A stretch of DNA of 9,224 bases from Candidatus Hadersleviella danica (GTDB taxonomy: Bacteria; Chloroflexota; Anaerolineae; Promineifilales; Promineifilaceae): the NCBI GenBank assembly GCA_016711405.1, contig JADJSZ010000082.1:1-9224 (forward strand), read 5' to 3'. Numbering within the stretch: the first letter of the stretch is position 1; each line of letters opens with the position of its first letter. Shown one piece after another: positions 6,819 through 9,224 of the stretch. The notes beneath the pieces were generated by a model, which did no database searches, was not told the DNA's origin, and saw nothing but the letters and a program-made list of their open reading frames with translations. The translations under genes and the position numbers were made by a program.

Positions 6819-6846
6819 CAATAACGAATAACCAGTAACCAATAAC
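6819..6846 (-). repeat. Heptamer array E before the CPBP gene
   Basis: Four heptamers (CAATAAC, GAATAAC, CAGTAAC, CAATAAC on the plus strand) end six bases before the ATG at 6853. On the minus strand the unit is GTTAYTN, the same as array D, so D and E face each other across the REPIN. Confidence 0.8.
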
Positions 6847-6852
6847 TCCCTT

Positions 6853-7533
6853 ATGAACGACTCCCCTTCTCAACCTTCTTGGCGGCCGGTGATTGTGGTG
6901 CTGGTGATGGGCTTTGTGTTTGCGGCGGTGGGGGTGCGGCTCAGCACGGCCGTGGGGTTCCCCGGCCTCGGCCGTTGGCCGCTGGAAGTGGAGCGGCTGT
7001 TGCTACGGCCGTTTCTCATCGGCGGCGGGATTGGCCTGTTGCTCATCGCCCTCAGCACCCTCACCCCCCGCCAATACCGCATCCCCCAACTGCCCTTCCC
7101 CGATTCGCTCTTGCCCTACATTATCGGCGGCACCTACGAGGAGATTCTGTTTCGGATGTTCCTCTTGCCGCTGGTGCTCTGGTTGCTCTTCTTCATCCCG
7201 TCGGCGCAGGAGCTATATGCGGATGAGCTGTTTTGGGGCACGGCCGTCACCCTCTCCGCGCTCTACACCCTTCTGCAACTGACGGGCATTCAAGGGTTGT
7301 TCAAGATACCGACGTTGGGACAAATCCCGGCCACGTTGATTGTGTCACTCGTCTTGGCCAGCGGGTTTGGCTCGGTGGTGGGGGCGTATTATTTCCGTGA
7401 GGGTGGGTTTGTGGCCAGCTATGCCTTGCGGGTGGGGGTCTATCTCGTTTGGCACATCGTTTGGGGGGCGTATGCGGTTCCGCACGGCCTCGTCCCCCAT
7501 CGCCGCGAGGTGGAGGAACAGGAGGGGCAGTAA
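6853..7533 (+). CDS. CPBP-family (CAAX/Abi-type) intramembrane metalloprotease homologue
   Basis: The 226-residue membrane protein has about six hydrophobic segments (roughly residues 12-30, 50-69, 97-115, 128-145, 160-180, 189-208). It carries the family's first motif, EEILFR (E96, E97, R101), and a third-motif-like H201 in VYLVWHIVWGAY. Active CPBP proteases (Rce1-like; roles include prenyl-protein processing and bacteriocin self-immunity) also need a His in the second motif, usually in a LLH-like context. Here the matching stretch SALYTLLQL (136-144) has Gln142 instead, and the Asn expected after H201 is not seen. It may be catalytically weak or dead, or the alignment may be off. Family assignment is fairly sure; substrate is unknown. 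ATG 6853 follows a heptamer array rather than a recognisable ribosome binding site. It converges with the EAD and Roc-COR genes on the other strand. Confidence 0.75.
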   Translation: MNDSPSQPSWRPVIVVLVMGFVFAAVGVRLSTAVGFPGLGRWPLEVERLLLRPFLIGGGIGLLLIALSTLTPRQYRIPQLPFPDSLLPYIIGGTYEEILFRMFLLPLVLWLLFFIPSAQELYADELFWGTAVTLSALYTLLQLTGIQGLFKIPTLGQIPATLIVSLVLASGFGSVVGAYYFREGGFVASYALRVGVYLVWHIVWGAYAVPHGLVPHRREVEEQEGQ

Positions 7534-7752
7534 GCACCCAAAGGACGGCCGCCGCCCCCCCCCCCTCCCCCCCCGAGCTCTCGGCTGGCTAACTGGATGT
7601 TGGCTCCAGATCGTTCCCAGTTGTGACATCTGCCCCCGCTTTTGCGCCATCCCAGAAAACTCTGCATCTGCATCAGATAAATGGGGAGGCGCAGGGCAGG
7701 GGGAAAAGCCCCGCCCCCGGGGAGAATCACTTTCGGCTGTTCTGGCATCTAC
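7534..7752. other. Low-coding convergent spacer with poly-C tract
   Basis: No gene I recognise lies here. It contains a run of eleven C, one T and eight C (7555-7574), a short CCGAG/CTCGG palindrome just after it, and a G/C-rich stretch with CCCCGGGG at 7715-7722. The minus-strand EAD frame stays open through it and on across the antisense of the CPBP gene, but that extension has low-complexity composition and no family resemblance. It may be the eroded 3' part of the EAD gene. Confidence 0.5.
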
Positions 7753-7947
7753 GGGCCGTTGGCGGAGCAGGGCATTTTGCAAACGCTCCAGCCGCCCCTT
7801 GCGCTTGCAATCCAACAGCAACTCCCGCGCAAAAGCCGACTTTTTATCCTGTGGATACTCGTCGTAATCCAAGCCTAAATCCATACTGACCAACGTTTTT
7901 AACTCCTGCAAATCAAATCCTGCCATCAACCGCCGGCGCAAGAGCAA
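7753..7947 (-). CDS. Small effector-associated (death-like) domain frame, possibly truncated
   Basis: About 65 residues read as a complete EAD-type helical domain: LLRRRLMAGFDLQELKTL, then GLDYDEYPQDKKSAFAREL, then CKRKGRLERLQNALLRQRP. The D-Y-D-E-x-P turn and the RKGRL motif are the family signature. By family knowledge such domains are adaptors joining NTPase sensors to effectors through EAD-EAD contacts. The frame can start at TTG 7947 (keeping helix 1 whole) or ATG 7926, and overlaps the 3' end of the GTPase gene by 35 or 14 bases in another frame. This suggests translational coupling, or a former fusion broken by a frameshift. The frame stays open to 7345, but residues beyond about 65 look non-natural and run antisense to the CPBP gene. 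An effector half may have been lost. I annotate only the supported domain. Confidence 0.6.
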
Positions 7948-9224
7948 TTTCCAGGCCGCTCGATGGGGGTTTCACCGCATCCAGCAACGCAAACACATCT
8001 ATTTTGCATCCGCATTGGGGGAAAGGGGTTGCATCGCCCCGCTCCGCCAAGCGCACTAACGCTTCGTACTTAATCACATGCGGGGCGTGGTTGGGGATGG
8101 GCACAAACGCCTCCACCTCCAGCTTGGCAAAACTGGCGTGGATCTCATCCAACTGCGCCCGGATGAGCGTGAGCAAGGAGCGGCGTTGGGCGGGGTCGCC
8201 ATCCAGCCAAATGGCGATGCGGTTCTGGGTGCGTATCGCCCGCACCTGTGCCCGCGCCCCTTCCCGCGCCAACACAAAGCCATCCCGCCAGCGCACCCCC
8301 TGCCATGTGTGCTGGTGCAAACGCACCATTAGCCGGCCGATGATAGACGGAAGCAGGATGGCGTAGTGGAGTTGGAAGGCGGGTTGGCTGGCGGCGGGCC
8401 ACGCAAAATCGGGGCGGTCGGGGGGGAGCAGGGTGGGGATGAGCCATGTTTTGTGTTCGGGCAGGCGGAAGCATAGCTCGAACTTTTCCATAATTTCCAG
8501 CAGAAATTCGTGTTTGTGGAACGGGTAACGAGTGCGATCCAAAATGTGGCCGACCATCCCCAGTGGCAACACCCCTTTGGCTTGCAGGTCGGGGGCGTTG
8601 AGCAAGTTGTAGATGCCGTGCGTCACCCAATCGGGTTGCAGGATGTGGGTTCCCGCCAAATTGCTCTCTTCGGCAAAGTGGAGCGCGGAACCCAAGTCGT
8701 GTAACAGCTTGGCGAGGGTGGCACGGGTGGCGGGATGGGTGATTTCCTCCGCCTCGCATAGCTCCTCGAATTTGTCGTAGGAGATGAAATCTTTGCCCAG
8801 CCCCGCCAACTTGTTTTTGACAGCCATCCAACGGGTGGGGATTTGGTCGTTGACGTGGGGCATGGTGGCGATGGTTTGGGCGAGGGCGTGGCGCAATTCG
8901 CCGATGCCCTCCCCTGTGGTGCAGGAGGTGTAGAGGATGCCGCGCAGGTTGGGATATTGGGCGTATAGCTCCCGCTCGGCCAGCTTGCGCCGCCCTTGGT
9001 CTATTTTGTTGACGACCAGCAGAACGGGCGAATCGCCGCCGAAGCTGGCGATGAGTTGGAGCCAGTAGGCCAACCGGTTGGCCTCGTCGTCTTGGCGGGC
9101 ATCCACCACCAGCACATACAAACTGCGGTGGGTGAGGAAAAACTGGTGGGTGGCGTGGTAGATTTCTTGCCCGCCAAAATCCCAGAGGTTAATGCGGATT
9201 GTGGAATGCGGATTGCGGATTGGG
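7913..9224 (-). CDS. Roc-COR GTPase, C-terminal part (5' end beyond the window)
   Basis: 436 residues are visible; the start, the P-loop (G1) and any leucine-rich repeats lie off the right edge. The Roc GTPase domain shows G3 in LWDFGGQEIYHATHQFF (about 9187-9137), the LYVLVVDARQDDEANRL strand-helix, G4 NKID (9010-8999), and a G5-like TSCTTGEG. A COR domain follows (KDFISYDKFEELCE, LHDLGSALHF, LQPDWVTHGIYNLLN, FCLRLPE-like segment), and then a C-terminal alpha/beta tail ending at TGA 7915-7913. Roc-COR proteins are GTP-regulated dimeric switches; bacterial ones often act with LRR or effector modules. An EAD frame overlaps the 3' end. The coding sequence at 9194-9221 is a heptamer repeat array (residues NPHSTIR region). 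CGGCCG is nearly absent here, unlike the rest of the window. Confidence 0.88.
   Translation of the reverse strand, partial: PIRNPHSTIRINLWDFGGQEIYHATHQFFLTHRSLYVLVVDARQDDEANRLAYWLQLIASFGGDSPVLLVVNKIDQGRRKLAERELYAQYPNLRGILYTSCTTGEGIGELRHALAQTIATMPHVNDQIPTRWMAVKNKLAGLGKDFISYDKFEELCEAEEITHPATRATLAKLLHDLGSALHFAEESNLAGTHILQPDWVTHGIYNLLNAPDLQAKGVLPLGMVGHILDRTRYPFHKHEFLLEIMEKFELCFRLPEHKTWLIPTLLPPDRPDFAWPAASQPAFQLHYAILLPSIIGRLMVRLHQHTWQGVRWRDGFVLAREGARAQVRAIRTQNRIAIWLDGDPAQRRSLLTLIRAQLDEIHASFAKLEVEAFVPIPNHAPHVIKYEALVRLAERGDATPFPQCGCKIDVFALLDAVKPPSSGLEIALAPAVDGRI
9194..9221 (-). repeat. Heptamer array F inside the GTPase coding frame
   Basis: Four seven-base units (AATCCGC three times and ATTCCAC once, minus strand) lie directly upstream of the G3 motif codons. 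The unit is the same as in noncoding array C. The frame stays open because 3 x 7 = 21 bases gives a seven-residue peptide period (translated as part of PIRNPHSTIR). The array may continue past the window edge. Confidence 0.75.

Noticed and set aside
7345..7752. Long C-terminal extension of the EAD protein
   Set aside because: It has no family resemblance, crosses a poly-C tract and runs antisense through the CPBP gene end, so I limited the call to the EAD.

Overview
This window looks like bacterial chromosome with fairly high GC (I estimate about 60% by eye, not computed). The lineage is most likely Chloroflexota of the Anaerolineae/Caldilineae/Ardenticatenia type. That is inferred from a lipoprotein with a long Pro/Thr linker, effector-associated death-like domains, a Roc-COR GTPase, short palindromic intergenic repeats beginning GTAGGGG, and a strong excess of the hexamer CGGCCG. 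No rRNA, tRNA or CRISPR array is visible.

Layout. 1-207 holds three decaying copies of a palindromic REP/REPIN element. 161-744 (minus) is the wreck of a REP-associated Y1 transposase (RAYT), followed upstream by an intact REPIN at 768-842. 839-1792 (minus) is an effector-associated-domain (EAD) plus AAA/STAND-type ATPase whose stop codon lies inside that REPIN. 1793-2029 is a divergent control region with an extended -10 and two perfect 10-bp palindromes. 2030-2464 is a Nudix hydrolase and 2485-4372 is uvrC, the DNA repair excinuclease subunit, split by a one-base frameshift near 3100. 4373-4681 is a spacer with heptamer repeats, a REPIN and a promoter. 4682-6652 is a lipid-anchored family-5 ABC substrate-binding protein with a local compensated frameshift. 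6653-6852 is a spacer with two inverted heptamer arrays around a third REPIN. 6853-7533 is a CPBP/CAAX-type membrane protease homologue. 7534-7752 is a poorly coding stretch with a poly-C tract. 7753-7947 (minus) is a second small EAD reading frame overlapping the end of a Roc-COR GTPase gene (7913-9224, minus) that runs off the right edge.

The ordinary genes (Nudix, UvrC, solute binding, CPBP) look like unrelated housekeeping units. The more interesting content has three parts. The first is a RAYT/REPIN family whose copies keep a 5' GTAG and a CTTGT loop while the stems covary. The second is a set of six degenerate heptanucleotide arrays placed at gene boundaries, one of them translated inside the GTPase. 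The third is a pair of EAD-bearing NTPase loci (EAD-ATPase, and Roc-COR plus EAD), the domain architecture of NTP-dependent conflict or programmed-death-like signalling systems.

Several one-base indels (uvrC, the solute-binding gene, the RAYT) mean that either sequencing error or real gene decay must be considered.
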